The notes beneath the pieces were generated by a model. That model was given only the letters and a program-made list of their open reading frames with translations, made no database searches and was not told the DNA's origin. From NCBI RefSeq assembly GCF_015594625.1, contig NZ_JADNRQ010000005.1, positions 124,001 through 188,000 on the forward strand: a stretch of 64,000 nt of DNA, given 5' to 3'. This DNA is from Desulfallas sp. Bu1-1 (lineage in GTDB: Bacteria; Bacillota; Desulfotomaculia; Desulfotomaculales; Desulfallaceae). Both the position numbers and the translations under genes were made by a program. Below, piece after piece: positions 56,682 to 64,000 of this stretch. Numbering within the stretch: position 1 is the stretch's first letter; every line of letters begins with the position of its first letter.

Positions 56682-59129
56682 ATGCTATTCGGACGATTTA
56701 CACAGCGAGCTCAAAAAGTGCTCATGCTGGCCCAGGAAGAGGCCAGGCGGTTGAATCACCCCTACGTGGGGACGGAACATATTTTGCTGGGCCTGATCCG
56801 GGAAGGGGAGGGCGTGGCGGCCAAAGCCCTGGCCGGGCTGGGCATCCAGGCCGACAAGGTGCGCGAAATGGTGGAGCAGTCCATCGGCAAAGGTGAAGGC
56901 CCGGTGCAGGAAATGGCCCTGACGCCGCGGGTGAAAAAAGTGCTGGAACTTTCCGTGGATGAGGCCCGCCGCATGGGCACCAATTACGTGGGGACGGAGC
57001 ATATTTTGCTGGGCCTGATCCGGGAAGGGGAGGGCGTGGCGGCCAGGGTGCTGGCAATGCTGGGCGTGGACCAGGACAAGGTGCGCCGGCTGGTGATCCA
57101 GATGCTGGGCGGCGCCGGCGGCGCGCCGCAGGGCCAGCAGCCCCAGCCCGGGTGCCCCGGGGGGGCCTGTGGCACCAAAACGGCCACTCTGGACCAGTTT
57201 GGCCGCGATCTTACGCAATTGGCCAGGCAGGATGGCCTCGACCCGGTGGTTGGTAGGGAGAAGGAAATCGAGCGGGTGATCCAGATCTTAAGCCGCCGCA
57301 CCAAAAACAATCCCGTGCTCATCGGGGACCCGGGCGTCGGCAAAACGGCCATCGTGGAGGGGCTGGCCCAGCGCATCGTGGCCGGTAAAGTACCCGAGGT
57401 GATCTCCGACAAACGCCTGGTTACTTTGGACCTCGCTTCCCTGGTGGCAGGGACCAAGTACAGGGGCGAGTTCGAGGACCGGTTGAAAAAAGTGGTGGAG
57501 GAAATCACCCGGGAGAAAAACATTATTGTTTTCATTGACGAATTGCATACCATTATCGGCGCCGGCGCGGCGGAGGGGGCCATTGACGCCGCCAACATTT
57601 TAAAACCCGCCCTGGCCAGGGGTGAACTGCAGTGCATCGGCGCCACCACCCTGGATGAGTACAGGAAGCACATTGAGCGCGATCCCGCTCTGGAGCGGCG
57701 CTTCCAGCCCATCATGGTGGATGAACCCACCGTGGAGGAAGCGCTGGAAATATTGAAGGGACTCCGCGACAAGTACGAGGCGCACCACCGGGTGCGGATC
57801 ACCGACGAGGCGCTGCAGGCGGCGGTGCGGCTCAGCGACCGGTACATTACCGACCGGTTCCTGCCCGACAAGGCCATTGACTTGATGGACGAGGCGGGTT
57901 CGAGGGTGCGGCTGCAGGCCTTCACCGCGCCGCCGGACGTCAAGGACCTGGAAGCGCGCATTGATGAAATACGCAAGGAGAAGGAATCGGCGGTGAACAA
58001 CCAGGAATTCGAAAAGGCGGCCCAGTTGCGGGACGAAGAAAACAAGCTGCGCCAGGAACTGGAGAACAAGCGCAACAACTGGCAGCAGAAAAAGGGCGGC
58101 GAAGAACTGGAAGTGACCGCCGAGGATATTGCCCAGGTTGTGGCCAGCTGGACCGGTATCCCGGTGCGCAAGCTGGCCGAGGAAGAATCCGACCGGCTGC
58201 TACGCATGGAAGAGATCTTGCACCGGCGGGTGATCGGCCAGGACGAGGCGGTCAGGGCGGTTTCCCGGGCCATCCGCCGGGCCAGGGCCGGGCTCAAGGA
58301 TCCCAAGCGGCCCATTGGTTCCTTTATCTTCCTGGGTCCCACCGGCGTGGGCAAGACCGAACTGGCCCGGGCGCTGGCCGAGGCCTTGTTCGGAGACGAA
58401 GATGCCATGGTGCGCATCGACATGAGCGAATACATGGAAAAATTTGCGGTCAGCCGCCTGGTGGGGGCGCCGCCGGGATATGTGGGCTACGAAGAGGGCG
58501 GCCAGTTGACCGAGGCCGTGCGCCGCAAACCTTATTCCGTGGTGCTGCTGGATGAAATTGAAAAGGCCCACCCGGATGTGTTCAACATCCTGCTGCAGGT
58601 GCTGGAGGATGGACGCCTGACCGATGCCAAGGGCCGTACGGTGGACTTCCGCAACACTGTGATTATCATGACCTCCAATGTAGGCGTCAGCCTGATCAGG
58701 CGCGAGGCGGTGATGGGCTTTAAAACGGAAGAGGAGCAGAATGCGGGATACGAGAACATGAAGAAAAAGGTCATGGAGGAAATGCGCCGCACCTTCCGGC
58801 CCGAGTTTCTCAACCGCATCGACGAAATCATCGTGTTCCATTCCCTGAGCCGGGAGCATATCAAGGACATTGTCGGTCTAATGGTGCGGGAAGTGGCCAA
58901 GCGGCTGGCGGACAATGAAATTGAGGTTGAAGTGACCGAAGCCGCCAAGGAATACCTGGCCCGGGAAGGGTTTGACGAAGACTACGGTGCCAGGCCGCTG
59001 CGCCGCGCCATCCAGAAGGAAATCGAGGACCGCCTGTCCGAGGAAATGCTGCGCGGCACCTTCAAGCGCGGCGACCGGGTGCGCATCGACCGGGAAGCCG
59101 GCGGCGGCCTGAAAGTGGAAAAAATATAA
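56682..59129 (+). CDS. clpC: ATP-dependent Clp protease ATPase ClpC
   Basis: 815 residues. Two N-terminal repeats share the block [23 protein letters not shown]1 has [16 protein letters not shown], the middle domain has a UVR-like [18 protein letters not shown], and AAA2 has [20 protein letters not shown]. It unfolds arginine-phosphorylated proteins for ClpP, and clpP itself is not in the window. ATG 56682 follows GGGAGG at the mcsB end. Confidence 0.97.
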   Translation: MLFGRFTQRAQKVLMLAQEEARRLNHPYVGTEHILLGLIREGEGVAAKALAGLGIQADKVREMVEQSIGKGEGPVQEMALTPRVKKVLELSVDEARRMGTNYVGTEHILLGLIREGEGVAARVLAMLGVDQDKVRRLVIQMLGGAGGAPQGQQPQPGCPGGACGTKTATLDQFGRDLTQLARQDGLDPVVGREKEIERVIQILSRRTKNNPVLIGDPGVGKTAIVEGLAQRIVAGKVPEVISDKRLVTLDLASLVAGTKYRGEFEDRLKKVVEEITREKNIIVFIDELHTIIGAGAAEGAIDAANILKPALARGELQCIGATTLDEYRKHIERDPALERRFQPIMVDEPTVEEALEILKGLRDKYEAHHRVRITDEALQAAVRLSDRYITDRFLPDKAIDLMDEAGSRVRLQAFTAPPDVKDLEARIDEIRKEKESAVNNQEFEKAAQLRDEENKLRQELENKRNNWQQKKGGEELEVTAEDIAQVVASWTGIPVRKLAEEESDRLLRMEEILHRRVIGQDEAVRAVSRAIRRARAGLKDPKRPIGSFIFLGPTGVGKTELARALAEALFGDEDAMVRIDMSEYMEKFAVSRLVGAPPGYVGYEEGGQLTEAVRRKPYSVVLLDEIEKAHPDVFNILLQVLEDGRLTDAKGRTVDFRNTVIIMTSNVGVSLIRREAVMGFKTEEEQNAGYENMKKKVMEEMRRTFRPEFLNRIDEIIVFHSLSREHIKDIVGLMVREVAKRLADNEIEVEVTEAAKEYLAREGFDEDYGARPLRRAIQKEIEDRLSEEMLRGTFKRGDRVRIDREAGGGLKVEKI

Positions 59130-59147
59130 ATGTTATTGGCCGGTTGT

Positions 59148-59177
59148 GGAGTAAGGATATCCTCCTTACTCCTTTTT
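59148..59177 (+). terminator. Terminator of the ctsR-clpC operon
   Basis: Ten-base perfect arms GGAGTAAGGA (59148-59157) and TCCTTACTCC (59163-59172), then TTTTT. Confidence 0.85.
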
Positions 59178-59278
59178 AATTTGATTTCCCCGGTTGGTTT
59201 GCTCCTTTGTTCAGCTGTTGCCTCTCCCGGACCGGACGGACCGGACACTTTGGCTTTCCAATGCGGATACCGGTGTGA

Positions 59279-59284
59279 TATAAT
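59279..59284 (+). promoter_or_regulatory. radA promoter -10 box
   Basis: Perfect TATAAT 32 bases before radA. TTTCCA 18 bases upstream is the only -35 candidate. Confidence 0.5.
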
Positions 59285-59315
59285 AAGCAAATGATCATAT
59301 TCAGGAGAGTTTACC

Positions 59316-60671
59316 ATGTCTGCCAAAAAAACCGGGTATTACTGCAGTATTTGCGGGCATTTTGCCTCCCGCTGGATGGGCCGCTGCGCCGGTTGCGGCG
59401 AGTGGAACACCTACGTGGAGGAGGTTGTTTCCCCCGGGCGGGAGCCGCGGAAAACGGAGCCCCGGGAACTTCCCCTGCCCATTAGCGAGGTTTCGCCCGC
59501 GGACGGCGAGCGCCGGTCCACCGGCATGACGGAACTGGACCGCGTGCTGGGCGGCGGCCTGGTGCCCGGTTCGCTGGTGCTGTTGGGCGGCGACCCCGGA
59601 ATCGGCAAGTCGACCTTGCTGCTTCAGGTCGCGGGCGCGGTCAGCGCCGGGGGACACCGGGTGTTGTACGTCTCCGGGGAGGAATCCGCCCGCCAGATCA
59701 GGTTGCGGGCGGACCGGCTGGGCACGGCGGGACCCCAGCTTTTTGTTTACGCCGAAACAGACCTCGGCTTGGTGGAGGAACAGGTCGGCGCGGTGGGGCC
59801 GTCGCTGGTGGTGGTGGATTCAATCCAGACCATGTTCAGCCCGGACATTACTTCGGCGCCCGGCAGCGTCAGCCAGGTGCGGGAATGTACCGCCCGGCTG
59901 ATGCGCCTGGCCAAGGACCGGGCGGTATCCATATTTGTGGTCGGGCACGTCACCAAGGAAGGGATGATTGCCGGCCCCAGAGTAATGGAGCACATGGTGG
60001 ACGTGGTATTATATTTTGAGGGTGAGCGTAACCAGACATTCCGGATTTTACGGGGCGTGAAAAACCGCTTTGGCTCCACCAACGAAATCGGCATCTTTGA
60101 GATGTCCGGGGCGGGCCTGCGGGAAGTGCCCAACCCCTCATCTTTTTTCTTGATGGAACATGCCCGCCGGGATGTTCCCGGCACCGTGGTGGTGCCGGTG
60201 ATGGAAGGGACGCGCCCGCTGCTGGTGGAGATTCAGTCCCTGGTATGTCCCACTTCCTTAGGGGTCCCCAGGCGCATGACCGCCGGGGTTGACCACAACC
60301 GGGTGGCGCTGATCATGGCTGTGCTGGAAAAAAGGCTGGGATTGATGCTGGGTAATTGCGACGCCTACGTCAATGTGGTGGGAGGAGTGCGGATCGACGA
60401 GCCCGCCGCCGACCTGGGCATCGCCATGGTCCTGGCCTCCAGTTTCCGCGAGCGGGCGATTGACGGGCGCACGGCGGTGATGGGGGAACTGGGCCTGACC
60501 GGTGAAATCAGGCCGGTGACGGCGGTGGATAAAAGGGTCCGCGAGGCCGCCCGCCTGGGCTTCAGGCGCTGTATCATCCCGCGGCAAAAAGGAATTCCCG
60601 CTGACGCGGGCGGTATTAAAATCCTGGAAGCTGACACGCTGGCCGAAGCATTTGGCCTGGTGTTCGGTTAA
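59316..60671 (+). CDS. radA: DNA repair protein RadA
   Basis: 451 residues. N-terminal zinc finger (YYCSICGHFASRWMG, then CAGCGEW), RecA-like core (GGDPGIGKSTLLLQVAG, VVVDSIQTM), the RadA motif KNRFGSTNEIGIFEM, and a C-terminal Lon-like domain (VMGELGLTGEIRPV). It aids branch migration in recombinational repair. disA follows, as in other Firmicutes. Confidence 0.97.
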   Translation: MSAKKTGYYCSICGHFASRWMGRCAGCGEWNTYVEEVVSPGREPRKTEPRELPLPISEVSPADGERRSTGMTELDRVLGGGLVPGSLVLLGGDPGIGKSTLLLQVAGAVSAGGHRVLYVSGEESARQIRLRADRLGTAGPQLFVYAETDLGLVEEQVGAVGPSLVVVDSIQTMFSPDITSAPGSVSQVRECTARLMRLAKDRAVSIFVVGHVTKEGMIAGPRVMEHMVDVVLYFEGERNQTFRILRGVKNRFGSTNEIGIFEMSGAGLREVPNPSSFFLMEHARRDVPGTVVVPVMEGTRPLLVEIQSLVCPTSLGVPRRMTAGVDHNRVALIMAVLEKRLGLMLGNCDAYVNVVGGVRIDEPAADLGIAMVLASSFRERAIDGRTAVMGELGLTGEIRPVTAVDKRVREAARLGFRRCIIPRQKGIPADAGGIKILEADTLAEAFGLVFG

Positions 60672-60728
60672 AAGCAAAATTGGTATAATTTATAAATGGG
60701 ACACTGGTGGATTGAAGGAGGAGAAAAT

Positions 60729-61790
60729 TTGGAAAGCAGGCTGCTCGAGGTTTTGCGCAAGGTCGCCCCGGGTACACCACTGCGGGAAGGATTGGAAAAC
60801 ATTTTGCGGGCCAAGACCGGGGGGCTGCTGGTGATCAGCGACAGCCCCGAGGTGATGGAGCTGGCGGAGGGCGGTTTTGCCGTAAACGCGGAATTTACCC
60901 CTGCCAATTTGTACGAACTGGCCAAAATGGACGGGGCGATCATCATCAGCGAAGATGTGAAAAGAATTATTGCCGCCAATACGCAATTAATCCCCAACCT
61001 CAGCATCCCTTCCAGCGAAACGGGGATCAGGCACCGTTCGGCGGAGCGGGTGGCCAAGCAAACCGGCGCCCTGGTGATTTCCATTTCCCAGCGGCGTGGC
61101 GTGATCACCATTTACAAGGGCAATTTGAAATATGTGTTGAGGGACCTGGGAGTAATCCTGAGCAAAGCCAACCAGGCCCTGCAAACGCTGGAAAAATACC
61201 GCAGCGTGCTGGACCGCGTGATGATTAACCTGAGCATCCTGGAATTTGAAGAGGCCGTAACCCTGTATGACGTAACCAAAGTGATTCAACGGACCGAGAT
61301 GGTATTGCGGGTGGTTAACGAAATGGAGCGATATATCAGCGAGCTGGGCACCGAGGGGCGTTTGATCACCATGCAGTTGGAAGAACTGGTGGCCAACGTG
61401 GAGGACGAGGGGCGCCTGGTGATTCAGGATTACGCCACGGTAGCCGGAGAAAAAACGCCATCCAGCATTATGGCTATGATCAGCAGCTGGCCGGCGGAGG
61501 ACCTGCTGGACCTTTCATTGATTGCCCGCGCTCTGGGTTACCCGGGCGGCACCGGTATTCTGGATCAGAGCGTGGCGCCGAGGGGCTACAGGATTCTGCA
61601 GAAAATACCCCGTTTACCCCTGCAGGTGATCGAAAACCTGGTGCGGGAATTTGGCTCGCTGCGTAAAATCCTGGGCGCCACCATCGAGGAACTGGATGCC
61701 GTTGAAGGCATCGGTGAGGTGCGGGCACGCTCCATTAAGGAAGGGTTGCAGCGGTACCGCGACCAGATTACTCAGGAGCGGCACGGTTGA
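60729..61790 (+). CDS. disA: DNA integrity scanning diadenylate cyclase DisA
   Basis: 353 residues. DAC domain with KMDGAIIISEDVKRIIAAN and ETGIRHRSAERVAKQTGA (DGA and RHR active-site motifs), a helical spine, and a C-terminal HhH DNA-binding domain (LDAVEGIGEVRARSIKEGL). It makes cyclic di-AMP while scanning DNA. TTG 60729 has GGAGGAG upstream. The in-frame ATG at 60696 lacks an RBS. Confidence 0.96.
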   Translation: MESRLLEVLRKVAPGTPLREGLENILRAKTGGLLVISDSPEVMELAEGGFAVNAEFTPANLYELAKMDGAIIISEDVKRIIAANTQLIPNLSIPSSETGIRHRSAERVAKQTGALVISISQRRGVITIYKGNLKYVLRDLGVILSKANQALQTLEKYRSVLDRVMINLSILEFEEAVTLYDVTKVIQRTEMVLRVVNEMERYISELGTEGRLITMQLEELVANVEDEGRLVIQDYATVAGEKTPSSIMAMISSWPAEDLLDLSLIARALGYPGGTGILDQSVAPRGYRILQKIPRLPLQVIENLVREFGSLRKILGATIEELDAVEGIGEVRARSIKEGLQRYRDQITQERHG

Positions 61791-61807
61791 CGGTAGCCAC
61801 CGGCGCA

Positions 61808-61953
61808 TGCGACACGGCATGCGACACGGGTGCGACACGGGGTGCGACACGGGGTGCGACACGGGGACGGTTCTCCGTTGTCGCATTATTGCGGACTTTG
61901 CGCGTGCATGCGACACGCGTGCGATATGGGAACGGTTCTTCAATGTCGCATGC
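61808..61953. repeat. REP-like patch of TGCGACACGGGG repeats and palindromes
   Basis: Five near-identical units start at 61808, 61820, 61831, 61843 and 61855. The last leads into GGACGGTTCTCCGTTGTCGCA. A second copy (GGAACGGTTCTTC core) is flanked by perfect arms GCATGCGACA (61906-61915) and TGTCGCATGC (61944-61953). The GGGGACGGTTCT-type core is familiar from REP elements moved by RAYT (Y1) transposases. Confidence 0.7.
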
Positions 61954-61980
61954 TGCTTTTCGCGATATCTATAATGATTA

Positions 61981-62014
61981 GCGGTTAATGATTTGCGGTT
62001 AATGATTTGCGGTT
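61981..62014. repeat. Short tandem repeat
   Basis: GCGGTTAATGATTT occurs twice in tandem (61981 and 61995), with a partial third copy GCGGTT at 62009. Confidence 0.8.
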
Positions 62015-62064
62015 GCAAGTTGCCGATAAGCCGATAATCTGTTTGGTTAATTTATTTAAAATTT

Positions 62065-62095
62065 AAAGATGTGACATAGCAGCGTCACATCTTTT
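62065..62095. terminator. Bidirectional terminator between disA and the minus-strand unknown gene
   Basis: AAAGATGTGAC (62065-62075) and GTCACATCTTT (62084-62094) give 11 paired bases, with A-run and T-run on the two sides, suitable for both converging genes. Confidence 0.7.
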
Positions 62096-62180
62096 GGATA
62101 ATTATGTATCGCCGGGATAAAATTACAAAAAGGATAACCTGCAGCTTAAATAGAAAATTATTATATACAGGAGTTGCAAT

Positions 62181-62579
62181 TTAAGCCAGGTTATATAGCC
62201 CGAGTGTTTTTAACTTGTTTTGTTCCTTGAGCAGAATGTCGTACATGTTTAAATCAAGCAAGTTACACAGGGCGGCAAAGTAAAAAAACGCCCGGCCCAT
62301 TTCCAATTCCACCATTTCACGGCAGGAGTCGCACAGTTTGCCTTCCAGGTGCGATTCCAGGTGATTTTTTAATTCCTCCAGCGATGTCTCGGACGGAATT
62401 TTCTTTTTACTGGCGTTTATTTTCAAGCAGCCGCAACCGGTGACGGACTTGATGATGGCCCGGTTCATTCTGGCGTTGGTTTCCTGGGACTTGGCCAAAA
62501 GGTCCAGAATGCTCCGGTTGCAGAGCAGTAGTTCAGAAACCGTATATTGGAATTCGTCGTAGATGATATCCTTGAGCAA
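62181..62579 (-). CDS. Uncharacterised 132-residue cysteine-containing protein
   Basis: Mainly helical with two cysteine sites, TGCGCLKIN (about residues 47-55) and LCDSCREMVE (about 82-91), then a helix pair GRAFFYFAALCNLLDLNMYDI. The latter resembles the MazG-type helical core (acidic helix followed by LFYLA..LC), but the metal-binding EExxE/ExxD set is not convincing. It is alone on the minus strand between disA and carD. No RBS of note is seen upstream. I do not recognise a named family. Confidence 0.7.
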   Translation of the reverse strand: MLKDIIYDEFQYTVSELLLCNRSILDLLAKSQETNARMNRAIIKSVTGCGCLKINASKKKIPSETSLEELKNHLESHLEGKLCDSCREMVELEMGRAFFYFAALCNLLDLNMYDILLKEQNKLKTLGLYNLA

Positions 62580-62671
62580 AACGGTTTCACCCCTTTTTGT
62601 ATTTAGGCGTTGCAGTAATTATACCGGTGAGCGGCTTGTCCTGTCAAACTTTCAAATTGCCAAAAATACTG

Positions 62672-62740
62672 TTGACACGGGAATTGGGCTGTGCTAAAAT
62701 AATTAGTTTTCTTGACAACATTATCTTTTTATGTTATAGT
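62672..62740 (+). promoter_or_regulatory. Two tandem carD promoters
   Basis: P1: TTGACA 62672-62677, 17 bases, TAAAAT 62695-62700. P2: TTGACA 62712-62717, 17 bases, TATAGT 62735-62740. Both are close to consensus and imply strong expression. Confidence 0.7.
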
Positions 62741-62771
62741 ATTTTATGAATATGGTAAGGAGGTCCTGGAA

Positions 62772-63248
62772 TTGTTTAAAATCGGAGATAAGGTTGTCTA
62801 TCCCATGCACGGGGCCGGCATTATTGAAGCCATAGAGGAGAAGGAAGTTCTCGGAGAAACCAGGCAGTATTACATCCTTAGATTGCCGGTGGGCGACATG
62901 AAAGTGATGATACCTATAGCCACCTGCAAGGAAGTAGGGCTGCGCGAGGTTATAGATGACGAAGGGGTGAAGCGCGTTTTCGGAATTCTGCGGGGACAGT
63001 CCACCAGCATGTCGGATAATTGGAACAAACGTTACCGGGCCAACCTGGAAAAGATCAAAAGCGGAAATATCTACGAAGTGGCGGAGGTAGTGAGAAACCT
63101 GGTTTACAGGGATAAAGAAAAGGGCTTGTCCTCAGGGGAAAGAAAGATGCTTGAAAACGCCAGGCAAATATTGATCAGTGAGCTGGTGCTGGCCATGGGA
63201 ATGGCGGAAGACCGGGCCAAATCCATGATTGATGGAGCGTTTGCATAA
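62772..63248 (+). CDS. carD: CarD/CdnL-family transcription regulator
   Basis: 158 residues. N-terminal RNA-polymerase-interacting domain (KIGDKVVYPMHGAGIIEAIE) and C-terminal helical DNA-binding domain (SGERKMLENARQILISELVL). Known members stabilise open promoter complexes. AAGGAGG is eight bases before the TTG at 62772. An in-frame ATG at 62742 and the longer 62712 frame lie in the promoter and are rejected. Confidence 0.93.
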   Translation: MFKIGDKVVYPMHGAGIIEAIEEKEVLGETRQYYILRLPVGDMKVMIPIATCKEVGLREVIDDEGVKRVFGILRGQSTSMSDNWNKRYRANLEKIKSGNIYEVAEVVRNLVYRDKEKGLSSGERKMLENARQILISELVLAMGMAEDRAKSMIDGAFA

Positions 63249-63274
63249 TACGTCAGTTTCACTGGCGTATTTTT
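63248..63274 (+). terminator. Terminator after carD
   Basis: ATACGTCAGT-TTC-ACTGGCGTAT (one G-U pair) followed by TTTT. It overlaps the last base of the stop codon. Confidence 0.7.
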
Positions 63275-63380
63275 ATTTAACGGAAAAATTACCAAAAGGA
63301 GTTGAAACAAATAGTTAGATCATCCATAATAGAATAAAATACCTGTGTAAATAATAATTAACAATTAAGGAGGTGAGAGA

Positions 63381-64000
63381 GTGGTTAAAAAATTGATTTT
63401 TGTTTTTGTGGCTATTTTGTTTTCGGCCACCGGGTTTTATCTTGGCATGTACCTGGTCGGCCAGGACCTGATCCCCCTGCCCGAAGCCATACCGCAACTT
63501 GGACCGGGATTTATCGGGCTTACTACCCTTGTGGGCCTGATTTTGGGCATTGTTTTAACGCCCTGGTTGATCCGCGTTTCTCTATGGGTAACGGCGCTCC
63601 TGGAGCAAATGCTCAGCAAGACGCCGGTTCAGGATCTGATCATGGGTTCGGTGGGGCTGATTATCGGACTCATAATAGCTAATTTATTGGGCTCCATTTT
63701 TTCTTTCATGGGGTTTATCGGTAAAATTATCTGGATTGCGCTGACGTTGCTTCTTGGATACCTGGGATTAACCATCAGTGTCAAGAAACGTGAAGAAATC
63801 ATTACAGTTTTGGGAAATATATCACGACTCGGCGCCGGTAAGGAAAAACCTGCAGCTGACGGCAAGCAAGCCGGAACCCAAAAGATCTTGGACACCAGCG
63901 TGATCATCGACGGGCGGATTGCCGATTTGTGCGCCAGCGGTTTTATCGAGGGTACTTTGGTGGTGCCCGGGTTTGTGCTGGAGGAACTGCGCCACATAGC
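63381..64000 (+). CDS. PIN/TRAM-domain membrane protein, 5' part
   Basis: The window ends after about 206 codons with the frame still open. Four hydrophobic segments (residues about 4-25, 42-62, 83-105 and 110-128) precede a PIN nuclease domain that begins KILDTSVIIDGRIADLCASG, with the first catalytic Asp, and VVPGFVLEELRHIA. The TRAM domain is expected beyond the edge. This is the YacL-type protein that follows carD and disA in many Firmicutes. GTG start behind AAGGAGG. Confidence 0.9.
   Translation, partial: MVKKLIFVFVAILFSATGFYLGMYLVGQDLIPLPEAIPQLGPGFIGLTTLVGLILGIVLTPWLIRVSLWVTALLEQMLSKTPVQDLIMGSVGLIIGLIIANLLGSIFSFMGFIGKIIWIALTLLLGYLGLTISVKKREEIITVLGNISRLGAGKEKPAADGKQAGTQKILDTSVIIDGRIADLCASGFIEGTLVVPGFVLEELRHI

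Noticed and set aside
56984-58435. 483-codon open frame on the minus strand opposite clpC
   Set aside because: It is antisense to the well-conserved ClpC frame, is Ser/Arg-rich with no domain, and arises from high GC codon bias.
61808-61866. CRISPR array
   Set aside because: The 11-12-base units are contiguous, without unique spacers. No cas gene is in the window and no other spaced repeat array was seen.
61614-62018. Minus-strand frame with a repeated Pro-Val-Ser-His peptide
   Set aside because: The peptide repeat is only the translation of the TGCGACACGGGG tandem DNA repeat and overlaps disA.

Overview
The window is chromosomal DNA of an endospore-forming Firmicute, most like the Desulfotomaculum/Pelotomaculum branch of the Peptococcaceae. 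The evidence is the order ctsR-mcsA-mcsB-clpC-radA-disA-carD-PIN/TRAM, a spore photoproduct lyase gene, lactate/glycolate-oxidase-type genes, frequent GTG and TTG starts behind strong Shine-Dalgarno sites, and a GC-rich core. The species cannot be fixed from sequence reading alone.

1-10.9 kb (AT-rich): a carboxylate-use locus. It holds the end of a TRAP small permease, the TRAP large permease, a cupin-PocR-histidine kinase with its AraC-type response regulator, and then ilvD, a second panB, glcD, glcF and a cyclase-family hydrolase. The enzymes converge on 2-oxoisovalerate/ketopantoate, although the complete pantothenate operon lies elsewhere in the window.

11-32 kb: a defence island. On its left are a DUF262/HNH remnant and two tandem tyrosine recombinase genes, one broken only by a T7 homopolymer shift and one decayed. 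Next comes a complete type 1 BREX operon (brxA, brxB, brxC, pglX, pglZ, brxL). A nucleotidyltransferase (MNT) gene and a 25-codon HEPN stub sit inside it, and pglX carries an AT-rich block replacing its specificity region. IS1634-like and IS21 (istB) remnants separate BREX from a convergent four-gene type II CBASS operon: patatin-like phospholipase, CD-NTase, Cap2 (E2-E1) and Cap3 (JAB).

32-37.5 kb: a scar zone. It has splB, a collapsed GGDEF-EAL gene, an intact MntA-HepT pair, an iron-alcohol-dehydrogenase stub, a CBS-domain/permease deletion junction, and an intact amidohydrolase.

37.7-51.4 kb (GC-rich): cofactor synthesis. A leader RNA with an attenuator-like hairpin precedes a DUF2520 gene (likely ketopantoate reductase) and panB-panC-panD. 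A second structured leader precedes nadA-nadB, followed by nadC. Then come birA, a BirA operator, bioY, bioB, coaX and dusB. An HTH regulator with a palindromic operator candidate precedes a homologue of cyanobacterial acyl-ACP reductase.

51.5-64 kb: housekeeping genes. These are greA, lysS, tRNA-Ile, tRNA-Ala and tRNA-Asn, the CtsR heat-shock operon, radA, disA, a REP-like repeat patch, a small cysteine-containing unknown, carD, and a PIN/TRAM membrane protein cut by the window edge.
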